Origin: Bacteroidales bacterium UBA6445
GTDB taxonomy: Bacteria > Bacteroidota > Bacteroidia > Bacteroidales > UBA932
Assembly: GCA_002439585.1 (NCBI GenBank)
Contig: DJOF01000013.1
Coordinates: 1-36,043, forward strand
DNA: 36,043 bases
Direction of reading: 5' to 3'
Both the position numbers and the translations under genes were made by a program. The notes beneath the pieces are model-generated. The model made no database searches. It was not told the DNA's origin and saw only the letters and a list, made by a program, of their open reading frames with translations. Below are positions 7,063 through 14,436 of this stretch, one piece after another (the first letter of the stretch is position 1; every line of letters starts with the position of its first letter).

Positions 7063-8787
7063 TTATTTTTCTCCGGTACTATCACCGGATTCATACATGA
7101 CGACACAATACGGGCCGACAAAAGCAGTGGTCCCAGCTCGGGAAAGCTCCCTTAATTTAGGATATTGGTCGAGTCTCTTCTTCTCAGTTATAAGAGTCTG
7201 GGGAATCCTTGAGCCCGTAACTGACGCGATAGAATCTTTCTTCGCATTCGACTTCATGAACAAGTCGACATTCTTGCCATAATCTGTAATGTCGCGTCCG
7301 AGGTACACATCCATATTCTCGGGTCTTCTGACAAAGAGCACCGACACCTCACTATCTTTCGGCACTTCACTGCATACACTGCCGTATCCGATATAGGCAT
7401 TTGCCTTGCTGAGGACACCTGAAGCAGAATATACCGCAAGTAGCAGAGACGAACCTATAAGGAATACGGGAAGGCCTATATTTCTGTCTTTGAAGACAAA
7501 CCACAGGGCAAGAGCATTGCCAGTGGCAAGCAGCATGGCTGCAATCTTCACCGGAGCCGTCTCGACAAACGGATATTCGGCACTGAGTTCATGCACGGCA
7601 GGGATAGACAAGACACCCTGCAACACCAAGACAGCTGCAATACCGACAAGCAGCAATATAGCCGCCGGGATGGCAACCGCCCATTTCATCCAAATGCGAT
7701 TCTGACATCTGGCACTCACCATCGGGAACAGATATACTATGAACGGAAAAGCAGGAACGAGGTACACGGCAAGCTTTGAGCTAAAGCACGACAGCATTAC
7801 GAAGGTCGACCCAGCCACACTGAGGAAGAAGAACTCTTTGTCAGACAAGACAATCCCGACAGGAATCTCGCCGGGAGCCTTACGCTTTGCCACGGCATAC
7901 TTCACCGCAGACAGGATGCTGAGACACAGAGCTCCGACTAGAAGTATAGTATAAGGAGCCACGGACCATAGCAGGGACACAGCATAATACCAAAAAGGTT
8001 CTTCGTGGGTAAATGCATTTACCGCACGTCCGACTGTCTGCTTGAAGAGCAGATTGTCCAGATAAGATGCGCCTCCGTCTATATATACACAGCCGAACCA
8101 CACGGCACAAAGGCCGGCAAGCACAGCCAACTGTCTCCAACCGAGATAATAATGAATCTCCTTCCACTTGCCCTTGAATCCAAGGAATACCACTATAGAT
8201 ATAGGTGGCACAAGCAGTCCGACCGGACCTTTGGTAAACAAAGCCATGAAAATCCATACCGCAAGCCAGATGCCCCAACTTCGCGGCACACTCTCCCCTA
8301 CCTGCCTTGTCTCATACATCCGCCAAAATGTATACAAAGCCAATACAATGAACATACACATGAGCATATCCATCCTTACCACAACTGCAGTCCCAAGGAA
8401 AAGCGCGCAAGTCAGCATCATCATGGCCATGGAGATCCGCTCTGTCACTGAGGCCTGCCCCATGACCCATCTGTCCATGACAGCTACGATCACAAAAGCC
8501 GGAATCAACGAGAACATTGTGAGAGCAATACAGCTGTGAGTTCCAAAAAGCAGACGGCACAGCATGACTATCCATATATATAGAGGCGGTTTGTCCGCAT
8601 AAGGCTCTCCCTGATTGTAGAAAGAGAAGAAATGTCCTCCGGAGATAGCCTCATCGGCTATACTGAGATAGCGCAACTCGTTCGAGGGGGTAAAATCCCT
8701 CAGGATACAGGCCGGAAGCAGGCAGATAAACACGAAGAGGAAGACTGCCACCAACGGATATTTCTTAAGGAAAATGTTGAATTTCAT
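7063..8787 (-). CDS. ArnT/PMT-like GT-C glycosyltransferase, polytopic membrane protein
   Basis: This 574-residue protein has about 12 hydrophobic helices and a C-terminal periplasmic tail. After the first helix comes SNELRYLSIADEAISGG, then YADKPPLYIW. This is the first-loop signature of the PMT/ArnT (GT83/GT39-like) family, which moves a sugar from polyprenyl phosphate to lipid A, protein or glycan on the periplasmic side. The usual family acid pair D-E before RY is N-E here. The frame extends to a TTG at 8805, but the ATG at 8787 (MKFNIFLKKYP) is preferred. It lies 52 bases downstream of the LAB_N gene. A GT2 that could make its lipid-linked donor is two genes upstream. Confidence 0.85.
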   Translation of the reverse strand: MKFNIFLKKYPLVAVFLFVFICLLPACILRDFTPSNELRYLSIADEAISGGHFFSFYNQGEPYADKPPLYIWIVMLCRLLFGTHSCIALTMFSLIPAFVIVAVMDRWVMGQASVTERISMAMMMLTCALFLGTAVVVRMDMLMCMFIVLALYTFWRMYETRQVGESVPRSWGIWLAVWIFMALFTKGPVGLLVPPISIVVFLGFKGKWKEIHYYLGWRQLAVLAGLCAVWFGCVYIDGGASYLDNLLFKQTVGRAVNAFTHEEPFWYYAVSLLWSVAPYTILLVGALCLSILSAVKYAVAKRKAPGEIPVGIVLSDKEFFFLSVAGSTFVMLSCFSSKLAVYLVPAFPFIVYLFPMVSARCQNRIWMKWAVAIPAAILLLVGIAAVLVLQGVLSIPAVHELSAEYPFVETAPVKIAAMLLATGNALALWFVFKDRNIGLPVFLIGSSLLLAVYSASGVLSKANAYIGYGSVCSEVPKDSEVSVLFVRRPENMDVYLGRDITDYGKNVDLFMKSNAKKDSIASVTGSRIPQTLITEKKRLDQYPKLRELSRAGTTAFVGPYCVVMYESGDSTGEK

Positions 8788-8839
8788 CTTAGTAAAGTAA
8801 AACAATAACCTACTTCAGACTCTGAATTGTCATACCATA

Positions 8840-9526
8840 TCATTCTGACTTGTCAGGGATAGCTCTTGCCCTGAAACCTATGACAAGATTGCGTATATAT
8901 GCCACGAAACCGAACGACTGACCAAGTATCAGGACCAGATCATGGCGGAAGATACCGTATGAGACGATGACTCCGGAGCCGACAAGGCTGATAATCCAGA
9001 AACCTGTCGGAAGAGAGGACTGCCTTGCATGGTGCGAATAAGCCCACTGGTACAGGAATCTAAGTGTAAATATAACCTGTCCGGCAGAGCCATAAACCAC
9101 AAGCCAGAACGGGATCTCTTCATTGAGGAAAAATGAGCGGAACCACACGGAAGCATTCTGAAGCAGAAGCAGTGCCGCTGCCACAGGAGTCGCCAGGAGA
9201 ACTGTCTGAAGGATAAGTCCCAGCTTCTTCCATACGCCTTTGGCATTGAGATTCCACAGATATACATAATAAGATATAATCTGTCCTAAGATTATGGAGA
9301 AATCATCCCTCAGCACTCCGTATATAAACATGATGTATGCTCCAAGGACACTAAGTATCCAATAGGAAGAGGGAGAAATCACTCTGTTGGCCTTCTCGGA
9401 TTTCCACCATTGGAGCAAGGTACGCAGCGAGAAGAAAAGCTGCGCCAGAAGACCCACAGCCGTAATCGTCCAAGCAGACAAATCTGCTTTGACCAAGAAA
9501 GCCGCAATGTCAAGACATATCCCCAT
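8840..9526 (-). CDS. Lipid A biosynthesis N-terminal-like (LAB_N) membrane protein, internally duplicated
   Basis: This 228-residue protein with about six membrane helices is built from two homologous halves. The first (residues about 25-95) has LFFSLRTLLQWWKSEK, PSSYWILS, YGVLRDD and ILGQ. The second (about 145-215) has VIFTLRFLYQWAYSH, PTGFWIIS, YGIFRHD and ILGQ. This is the LAB_N/PQ-loop-like repeat first seen at the N-terminus of some LpxB proteins; the catalytic LpxB domain is absent. Stand-alone LAB_N proteins commonly neighbour GT2 and ArnT-like genes, and a helper role in handling polyprenyl-phosphate sugars is an inference. It starts two bases after the GT2 stop. Confidence 0.85.
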   Translation of the reverse strand: MGICLDIAAFLVKADLSAWTITAVGLLAQLFFSLRTLLQWWKSEKANRVISPSSYWILSVLGAYIMFIYGVLRDDFSIILGQIISYYVYLWNLNAKGVWKKLGLILQTVLLATPVAAALLLLQNASVWFRSFFLNEEIPFWLVVYGSAGQVIFTLRFLYQWAYSHHARQSSLPTGFWIISLVGSGVIVSYGIFRHDLVLILGQSFGFVAYIRNLVIGFRARAIPDKSE

Positions 9527-9528
9527 CG

Positions 9529-10269
9529 TCAGGATAGTTTGTTGTCACCCACCTTATAATTGATATACCTCGGCTTCATCCACCTGTATGCGAAACAGTC
9601 CGCAAAAGGCCCTGCAAGTCTGTTCCAAAGATGATATTTGGACTTGCCTGCCACTCTCGGGAAATGCCTTACAGGTATCTGCCCGTAGCTGCCACCTTCC
9701 TGAAGCAGGATAAGGGCCGGAAAGAAACGATGCATCCCCTTGAACATAGGAATCCGCTTTGCTGCTTCTGTACGGATCACCTTTAGGGGACATCCAGTAT
9801 CAATAGCCCCGTCATGGGTCATCATTTTCCTAAATCCGTTGGCAATCTTGGATTGGATTCGCTTGAATGCCGAGTCTTTGCGGTTGGCCCTGAAGCCGGT
9901 CATCATCGTATGGTCCTTCATGCCTGGAAGTAGCAGATTGAAGTCATCTGGAGTCGTCTGCAGGTCTGCATCCATGTATCCTACATATTCCGACAAAGCA
10001 TAGTCAAACCCGGCCTTGATAGCCGCGCTAAGGCCGGCATTGCGCACAAAGCTGATAAAGAAGAAGTCTGGATTGTGGGAGCATACGTCCTCTATCTTCT
10101 CCCGGCTTCCATCTGTAGAGCCATCGTCAACAAACAACACACAAGCCTTCACCTTGCTCTTCGGCAGAAAATCCGCCAATGCCTTATCAAGGGCCTCTAT
10201 ATTGTCGACCTCATTGTATACAGGCACGATGATAGTAAATCCGTATTCTTTAGTCTTGTTCTCTGCCAT
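9529..10269 (-). CDS. Family 2 glycosyltransferase, DPM1/ArnC-like
   Basis: This is a 246-residue GT-A protein with VPVYNE (residues 15-20), DDGSTD (48-53) and the metal-binding DAD in YMDADLQT (98-105). The order and spacing match dolichol-phosphate-mannose synthase/ArnC enzymes, which attach a nucleotide-sugar to polyprenyl phosphate at the cytoplasmic face. The two C-terminal membrane helices of ArnC are absent, as in soluble DPM1-like forms. The frame runs to a TTG at 10326, but the ATG at 10269 (MAENKTKEYGFTIIVP) fits family length. It heads the envelope-glycan operon, with a -7 box at 10421-10428. Confidence 0.88.
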   Translation of the reverse strand: MAENKTKEYGFTIIVPVYNEVDNIEALDKALADFLPKSKVKACVLFVDDGSTDGSREKIEDVCSHNPDFFFISFVRNAGLSAAIKAGFDYALSEYVGYMDADLQTTPDDFNLLLPGMKDHTMMTGFRANRKDSAFKRIQSKIANGFRKMMTHDGAIDTGCPLKVIRTEAAKRIPMFKGMHRFFPALILLQEGGSYGQIPVRHFPRVAGKSKYHLWNRLAGPFADCFAYRWMKPRYINYKVGDNKLS

Positions 10270-10420
10270 ATATTCTTCAATACAAAGTCTATAAAAGGCT
10301 GCTTCTAAAAAAAGAAGCCACTCCAAGCTTCACAAAGAGCCGCTCAAAGCCATGCGTTCCGTACATACAGCCCATCCGTCCGCTACAGACCGCAAGCTGT
10401 AGTCTATCAGCCATAGTTTG

Positions 10421-10428
10421 CAAAGATA
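10421..10428 (-). promoter_or_regulatory. -7 box TATCTTTG upstream of GT2 operon
   Basis: The minus strand reads TATCTTTG, matching TAnnTTTG, with no clear -33 element. It would give a leader of about 145 bases before the ATG at 10269. The 360-base interval 10270-10629 holds this box and the divergent box at 10552-10559, and I see no gene in it. Confidence 0.4.
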
Positions 10429-10551
10429 CACAAAAAATCCCAAGTAGGGGGCTATCGCACGAAGGGCTGATTTAGGTAGATGATAAGATGGCTGATTAAG
10501 GCCAAGCTTCGGAATATTATTTGCCAAGGCGCAATTGCATACGAAATGTAT

Positions 10552-10559
10552 TAACTTTG
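10552..10559 (+). promoter_or_regulatory. -7 box TAACTTTG upstream of HsdR_N/cca cluster
   Basis: TAACTTTG matches the Bacteroidota -7 consensus, and the predicted start is about 65 bases upstream of the ATG at 10630. A TTTG occurs at 10520-10523, but the 28-base spacing is too long for a standard -33 element. Confidence 0.4.
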
Positions 10560-10629
10560 CCTCCTAAAGATTGTTTTGCGTTGAAGCTCGAAGTATTTAA
10601 CGGGAACGCAAGTAAAATATTTCTATACA

Positions 10630-11091
10630 ATGGACTATCCCGTAATATGGGACCCGCTCAGGAAGAAAGAAGTGCCTCTCACTCCAGAAGAAAGGGTGAG
10701 ACAGTGGTTTATCGGTATACTCGGCCGAGAGTGCGGTGTACCTGGGCACATGATGATGAGCGAAGTCGAGTTCAGTTACGGCAGTTCTGGCCTCAAGAAG
10801 ATCTATCGTGCCGATATTGTAGTATACGACAGGAAGCCGTCTCCTGTGATGATAGTGGAATGCAAACGTCCGGAAGTGGAGATTGACAAGACAGTCATGA
10901 TGCAGGCCTTGAGATACGATGCAGTGATGGGAGTCAGGTTCATTGCCGTGACAAATGGCAGGAAGACTTGCATATGCCGTAAGGCTGATGACGGAACGCT
11001 TGTGTTCCTCGACACAGCCCCGAACTATATTGAGATGACAGGAGACATTATCGGAAAAGTACATAATAAGGCAACAGAATCTGAAGATTGA
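10630..11091 (+). CDS. HsdR N-terminal-domain (PD-(D/E)XK nuclease-like) orphan protein
   Basis: This 153-residue protein is essentially only the type I restriction R-subunit N-terminal domain (HSDR_N). A nuclease core is visible: acidic E45/E47 in MSEVEF, D62 in YRADIVVYD, and E77-x-K79 in VECKRPE, followed by QALRY and FIAVTNG. There is no helicase domain and there are no HsdM/HsdS neighbours, so it is not a restriction system. Small orphan proteins of this kind occur upstream of housekeeping genes in many Bacteroidota, and their role is unknown. It is followed after 75 bases by the CCA-adding enzyme on the same strand. A function in nucleic-acid processing is only an inference from the intact nuclease residues. 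Confidence 0.85.
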   Translation: MDYPVIWDPLRKKEVPLTPEERVRQWFIGILGRECGVPGHMMMSEVEFSYGSSGLKKIYRADIVVYDRKPSPVMIVECKRPEVEIDKTVMMQALRYDAVMGVRFIAVTNGRKTCICRKADDGTLVFLDTAPNYIEMTGDIIGKVHNKATESED

Positions 11092-11166
11092 GATTATGCT
11101 GATGCTGGTAGAACAACAAGACATACAGGTAAAGCTGAAGGGCAGTGAAACTGAAAGACAGACAGT

Positions 11167-12726
11167 ATGACCAGGACTGAAGGATATTTGGACAATCCCG
11201 TATTCGGACTCGTATCCGAGGCGGCACAAAGTATTGGGGTGAGGGCATTCGTCATTGGAGGTTATGTGAGAGACTGCTTCCTCGGAAGACCCAACGATGA
11301 CATTGATATCGTGGTGGAAGGCAGCGGAATAGAGCTTGCCACTGCTGTTGCCGACATCATAAGAGCCAGGGAGAGACACGGATGCAAAGTATCCGTATTC
11401 AAGAATTTCGGCACAGCGATGCTGAGATATCACGGCATAGAGCTGGAATTTGTAGGGGCAAGGAAGGAATCTTATCACCGAGAATCACGCAATCCAATAG
11501 TCGAGGACGGGACACTTGAAGACGACCAGAAAAGGCGTGACTTTACAATCAATGCCATGGCATTCAGTCTTCAGAAGGAAGACTATGGAGCGATAGTTGA
11601 CCCATTCGGTGGGATACGTGACCTGGCTGCCGGCATAATCCGCACTCCACTTGATCCAGACACTACATACAGTGATGACCCGCTCCGCATGCTGCGAGCT
11701 GTAAGGTTCGCTGCAAAGCTAAGCACTCCACAATGTACTTTCACGATTGTCCCGGAGTCATTAGAATCAATGCACCGCATGAGGGACAGAATGACAATCC
11801 TCTCCAAGGAACGCATTGCAGAGGAGCTCAACAAGATCCTGATGTGCGATAAGCCTTCCATTGCATTCAGACTCATGGACGAGACCGGACTCCTGGACTA
11901 TGTTCTTCCACAGCTATCAAACCTCAAGGGCGTTGAGACTGTGGAAGGCCGCGGACACAAGGACAATTTCTCACATACCTTACAGGTTGTAGACAATATA
12001 ATAGCTGATGAGAAGAAAGGTATCGGGAAAGGTATATTGTATGACTACATACCATCTGAAGACGGAAGTGCATTCGAGGAAATACCACGGACTTCTCCGA
12101 ATCTGTGGCTGAGATGGGCGGCCTTACTGCACGATATCGGCAAGCCTGCGAGCAAGCGCTACGACCCCGAGGTTGGCTGGACTTTCCATGGGCACGAAGT
12201 GATAGGTGCACGGATGGTGCCCAAGATCTTCGCCCAGCTAAAGATGCCTCTCAATGAGAAAATGAAATATGTACAGAAACTCGTCGCCCTTCACCACAGG
12301 CCTGTAGCCCTTGTAGACGAGGGAGTTACGGATTCTGCTGTAAGGAGGCTTCTATTCGATGCCGGTAACGAGATACAAGATCTTCTGCTGCTATGCAATG
12401 CCGACATCACCTCCAAGAATCCGGCAAAGGTACGCCGGATCAAGAGCAATTTCGAGATCGTGAAGATAAAACTTGCCGAGGTGGAGGCCAAGGATGAGAT
12501 ACGTAATTTCAAGAATCCCATAACTGGAGAATACGTCATGCAGGTATACGGAATCCCACCATGCAAGGAGATCGGCATCATCAAGGAATATGTCAAGAAT
12601 GCAATCCTTGACGGCAAGATCTCCAACACTTTCGAAGACGCCGATGCCCTGATGAGGGAAAAGGCTGAGGAGATGGGTCTGAAGCCAACAGATTTGACTG
12701 AGACGCGAACTGAAGCAACGGTATAA
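11167..12726 (+). CDS. cca: CCA-adding enzyme / poly(A) polymerase family nucleotidyltransferase with HD domain
   Basis: This 519-residue protein has the class II nucleotidyltransferase motifs in order: GGYVRD (31-36), the catalytic pair in NDDIDIVV (D45, D47), RRDFTINAMAF (123-133) and DDPLRMLRAVRF (170-181), then the neck region. A C-terminal HD phosphohydrolase-like domain shows ALLHDIGKPASKRY near residues 318-331. It adds or repairs the 3' CCA of tRNAs, consistent with the three tRNA genes here, none of which encodes CCA. A poly(A) polymerase relative cannot be excluded. The last codons lie in a 16-base tandem duplication. Confidence 0.92.
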   Translation: MTRTEGYLDNPVFGLVSEAAQSIGVRAFVIGGYVRDCFLGRPNDDIDIVVEGSGIELATAVADIIRARERHGCKVSVFKNFGTAMLRYHGIELEFVGARKESYHRESRNPIVEDGTLEDDQKRRDFTINAMAFSLQKEDYGAIVDPFGGIRDLAAGIIRTPLDPDTTYSDDPLRMLRAVRFAAKLSTPQCTFTIVPESLESMHRMRDRMTILSKERIAEELNKILMCDKPSIAFRLMDETGLLDYVLPQLSNLKGVETVEGRGHKDNFSHTLQVVDNIIADEKKGIGKGILYDYIPSEDGSAFEEIPRTSPNLWLRWAALLHDIGKPASKRYDPEVGWTFHGHEVIGARMVPKIFAQLKMPLNEKMKYVQKLVALHHRPVALVDEGVTDSAVRRLLFDAGNEIQDLLLLCNADITSKNPAKVRRIKSNFEIVKIKLAEVEAKDEIRNFKNPITGEYVMQVYGIPPCKEIGIIKEYVKNAILDGKISNTFEDADALMREKAEEMGLKPTDLTETRTEATV

Positions 12727-12743
12727 AGAAGCAACGGTATAAA
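12712..12743. repeat. 16-base tandem duplication across the cca stop codon
   Basis: GAAGCAACGGTATAAA occurs at 12712-12727 and again at 12728-12743, followed by a partial third copy (GAAGCAG). The first copy contains the cca stop codon TAA (12724-12726). The rest of the 12744-12872 gap contains loosely repeated GATAGAAAGACTTGATG-like words and no gene that I can support. Confidence 0.85.
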
Positions 12744-12872
12744 GAAGCAGCCACGTCACAAGGACTTCACGTCAGAAAGACTTGTCGATAGAATGACTTG
12801 ATGTTGATAGAAAGACTTGATGACAGAAAGAACCGGGAAAGATTGAAGGGCAGACTCTGAAAGAAGTGCTAT

Positions 12873-13958
12873 ATGCTTACAGATGATTTTATCAGATACG
12901 CTGAAGGAATAAGAAGGTATTCGCCCAGGACCATAGCAATATATTCATCGGCTATCGAGGACTTCCTCTCTTATATTTCTATCTACAGTAATGACAGCCC
13001 CGATAGCATCACACATAACGAAGGCGGGCAAAATGAACACATCCTTAGCAGCCGTGAGAGAGATGAGGCTCTTGCCGCTGCTCTTTCTCCGGCAATGCTG
13101 CGCAACTACGAAGTTCATCTGATGGAGGAACGGGGGCTTGATGCAAGGACTGTGAACCTGCATATGTCAGTACTGAGCAGCCTGTGCAAATACCTACTCG
13201 GCAGGGGCATCCTCAAGTCCAACCCCGCCAAGGCCGTCTACCGCCCCAAATGTGCGAAACGGCTTCCATTCTTCTACAAGAAAGAGATGATGGAAGAGTA
13301 TTTCAACAAGACCAGACCTTATGCAGACATGGAGACATTCGAAGAGCTCATCGCCTCATGCCCTATTCTAAAGGAAGAGGGGAAGAAGAAAAGTTCCATC
13401 TGGAAAAATACTTACCTCCTATATGAACGAAGGCTCAACAGACTGATTATAAATATACTATACGAGACAGGCATAAGGCGTTCTGAGCTTATCGGTATGA
13501 ACGTTTCCTTCCTGGACATCTCAAGACGCACAATCCGCATCAAAGGAAAGGGAGACAAAATGAGAGAAATACCGGTCACTCCATCGCTTTGTAAGGAAAT
13601 TTCCTTATATTTGAAAGTAGCTGACTCGTTGGAAGGAAGGGAAAGGACGGGAGATGAGCCTTTACTTATAACCAGTTCGGGTAGAAGGCTCTATCCTGTA
13701 TATGTGGACAGAGCAGTCAAGTCCGAGTTGGGGCAGATAGAGGGAATCTCCGGAAGGAAGTCACCGCACACCTTGAGGCACACTCTGGCCACAGAGTTGC
13801 TTGACGATGGTGCAGGACTTTATTCCATTAAGGAGTTGCTTGGGCACTCGTCCTTGGCCGCAACCCAGATCTATACCCACAATTCTGTCGAGAAGCTCAA
13901 GAAAGTTTATTCAATCGCCCATCCAAGGGCAAAAAGAGGAGGTAACAATGGAGATTAG
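12873..13958 (+). CDS. XerC/XerD-like tyrosine recombinase
   Basis: This 361-residue phage-integrase-family recombinase has a SAM-like N-terminal DNA-binding domain and a complete catalytic set: R202 (TGIRRSEL), K226 (KGKGDK), H299 and R302 (HTLRH), H325 (LLGHSS) and nucleophile Y334 (QIYTH). It is about 60 residues longer than typical XerC (about 300), with extra sequence near residues 40-70 and 145-185. Its place next to HPF is a conserved Bacteroidota arrangement, which favours a chromosomal XerC-type dimer-resolution enzyme over a mobile-element integrase. No att site or cargo is seen nearby. Its last 11 bases overlap the HPF start. Confidence 0.88.
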   Translation: MLTDDFIRYAEGIRRYSPRTIAIYSSAIEDFLSYISIYSNDSPDSITHNEGGQNEHILSSRERDEALAAALSPAMLRNYEVHLMEERGLDARTVNLHMSVLSSLCKYLLGRGILKSNPAKAVYRPKCAKRLPFFYKKEMMEEYFNKTRPYADMETFEELIASCPILKEEGKKKSSIWKNTYLLYERRLNRLIINILYETGIRRSELIGMNVSFLDISRRTIRIKGKGDKMREIPVTPSLCKEISLYLKVADSLEGRERTGDEPLLITSSGRRLYPVYVDRAVKSELGQIEGISGRKSPHTLRHTLATELLDDGAGLYSIKELLGHSSLAATQIYTHNSVEKLKKVYSIAHPRAKRGGNNGD

Positions 13959-14241
13959 GGTTCAGACACTCAAGTTCAAGGCAGACCAGAAACTTCTCGA
14001 CCACATTGAGAAGAAAGTTTCCAAACTTGGCAGGTTCGATGATGCAATCACCGACGCGGAAGTTGTTCTTTCACTGCTTGAGAAGCCGGACAACAAGAAT
14101 GTCAAGTTACAGATCCATGTTCCTGGAGGCTCTCAGGTATTGGAAAGGAACGCAAAGTCTTTCGAAGAGGCTGTCAACGATTGCGTTGATGCCATGAAAG
14201 AGAAACTTATAAGGAACAAGGAGCGCAAGGCCGATGCATAG
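13948..14241 (+). CDS. hpf: Ribosome hibernation-promoting factor (HPF/RaiA, short form)
   Basis: This 97-residue protein opens MEIRVQTLKFKADQKLLDHI, and KKVSKLGRFDDAITDAEVVL with its following IHVPGG match the beta-alpha-beta fold of the S30AE family that binds the 30S decoding centre in stationary phase. It lacks the C-terminal dimerisation domain of long HPF. The ATG at 13948 is chosen because it follows a strong GAGGAGGT Shine-Dalgarno (13936-13943), unusual in this phylum. The frame stays open farther upstream, but only inside the recombinase gene. The start lies 11 bases inside xerC, implying translational coupling. Confidence 0.93.
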   Translation: MEIRVQTLKFKADQKLLDHIEKKVSKLGRFDDAITDAEVVLSLLEKPDNKNVKLQIHVPGGSQVLERNAKSFEEAVNDCVDAMKEKLIRNKERKADA

Positions 14242-14296
14242 ACAATAGCAGAGATGACAATATAGAGGCTTACAACCTCGTATAATTAAGATTATT

Positions 14297-14335
14297 GGGG
14301 AGGAGACACGGTATGACCGGTACTTCTCCCTTTAA
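14297..14335 (+). terminator. Terminator after hpf
   Basis: GGGAGGAG (14298-14305) pairs with CTTCTCCC (14323-14330) with one G-U pair, with an inner CGGT-ATG-ACCG stem. TTTAATAT follows on the plus strand. It lies 56 bases after the hpf stop and closes the HsdR_N/cca/xerC/hpf block. Confidence 0.65.
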
Positions 14336-14436
14336 TATATTCAGCACCTTGACTCAAAGCCACAGATAAATCAAAGACTTGGCATACTACATATTGTCCA
14401 GGCGGCCAGACAATACTCTGTGCTGTATTTGTATTG

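Noticed and set aside
10330..10527. Minus-strand 65-codon frame upstream of the GT2 gene
   Set aside because: It contains the -7 box of the GT2 operon, lacks motifs and has no ribosome-binding context.
10630..11091. Type I restriction-modification locus
   Set aside because: Only an N-terminal HsdR-like domain is present. There is no helicase, HsdM or HsdS nearby, and the surrounding genes are housekeeping.
10597..11478. Minus-strand open frame of 293 codons over the HsdR_N and cca genes
   Set aside because: It spans two convincing plus-strand genes plus their intergenic gap, has no recognisable motif, and reads as the complement of conserved codons.
12873..13958. Integrase marking a mobile element or prophage
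   Set aside because: The gene sits in a conserved chromosomal order with cca and hpf. There is no adjacent tRNA target, direct repeat or phage/conjugation gene.
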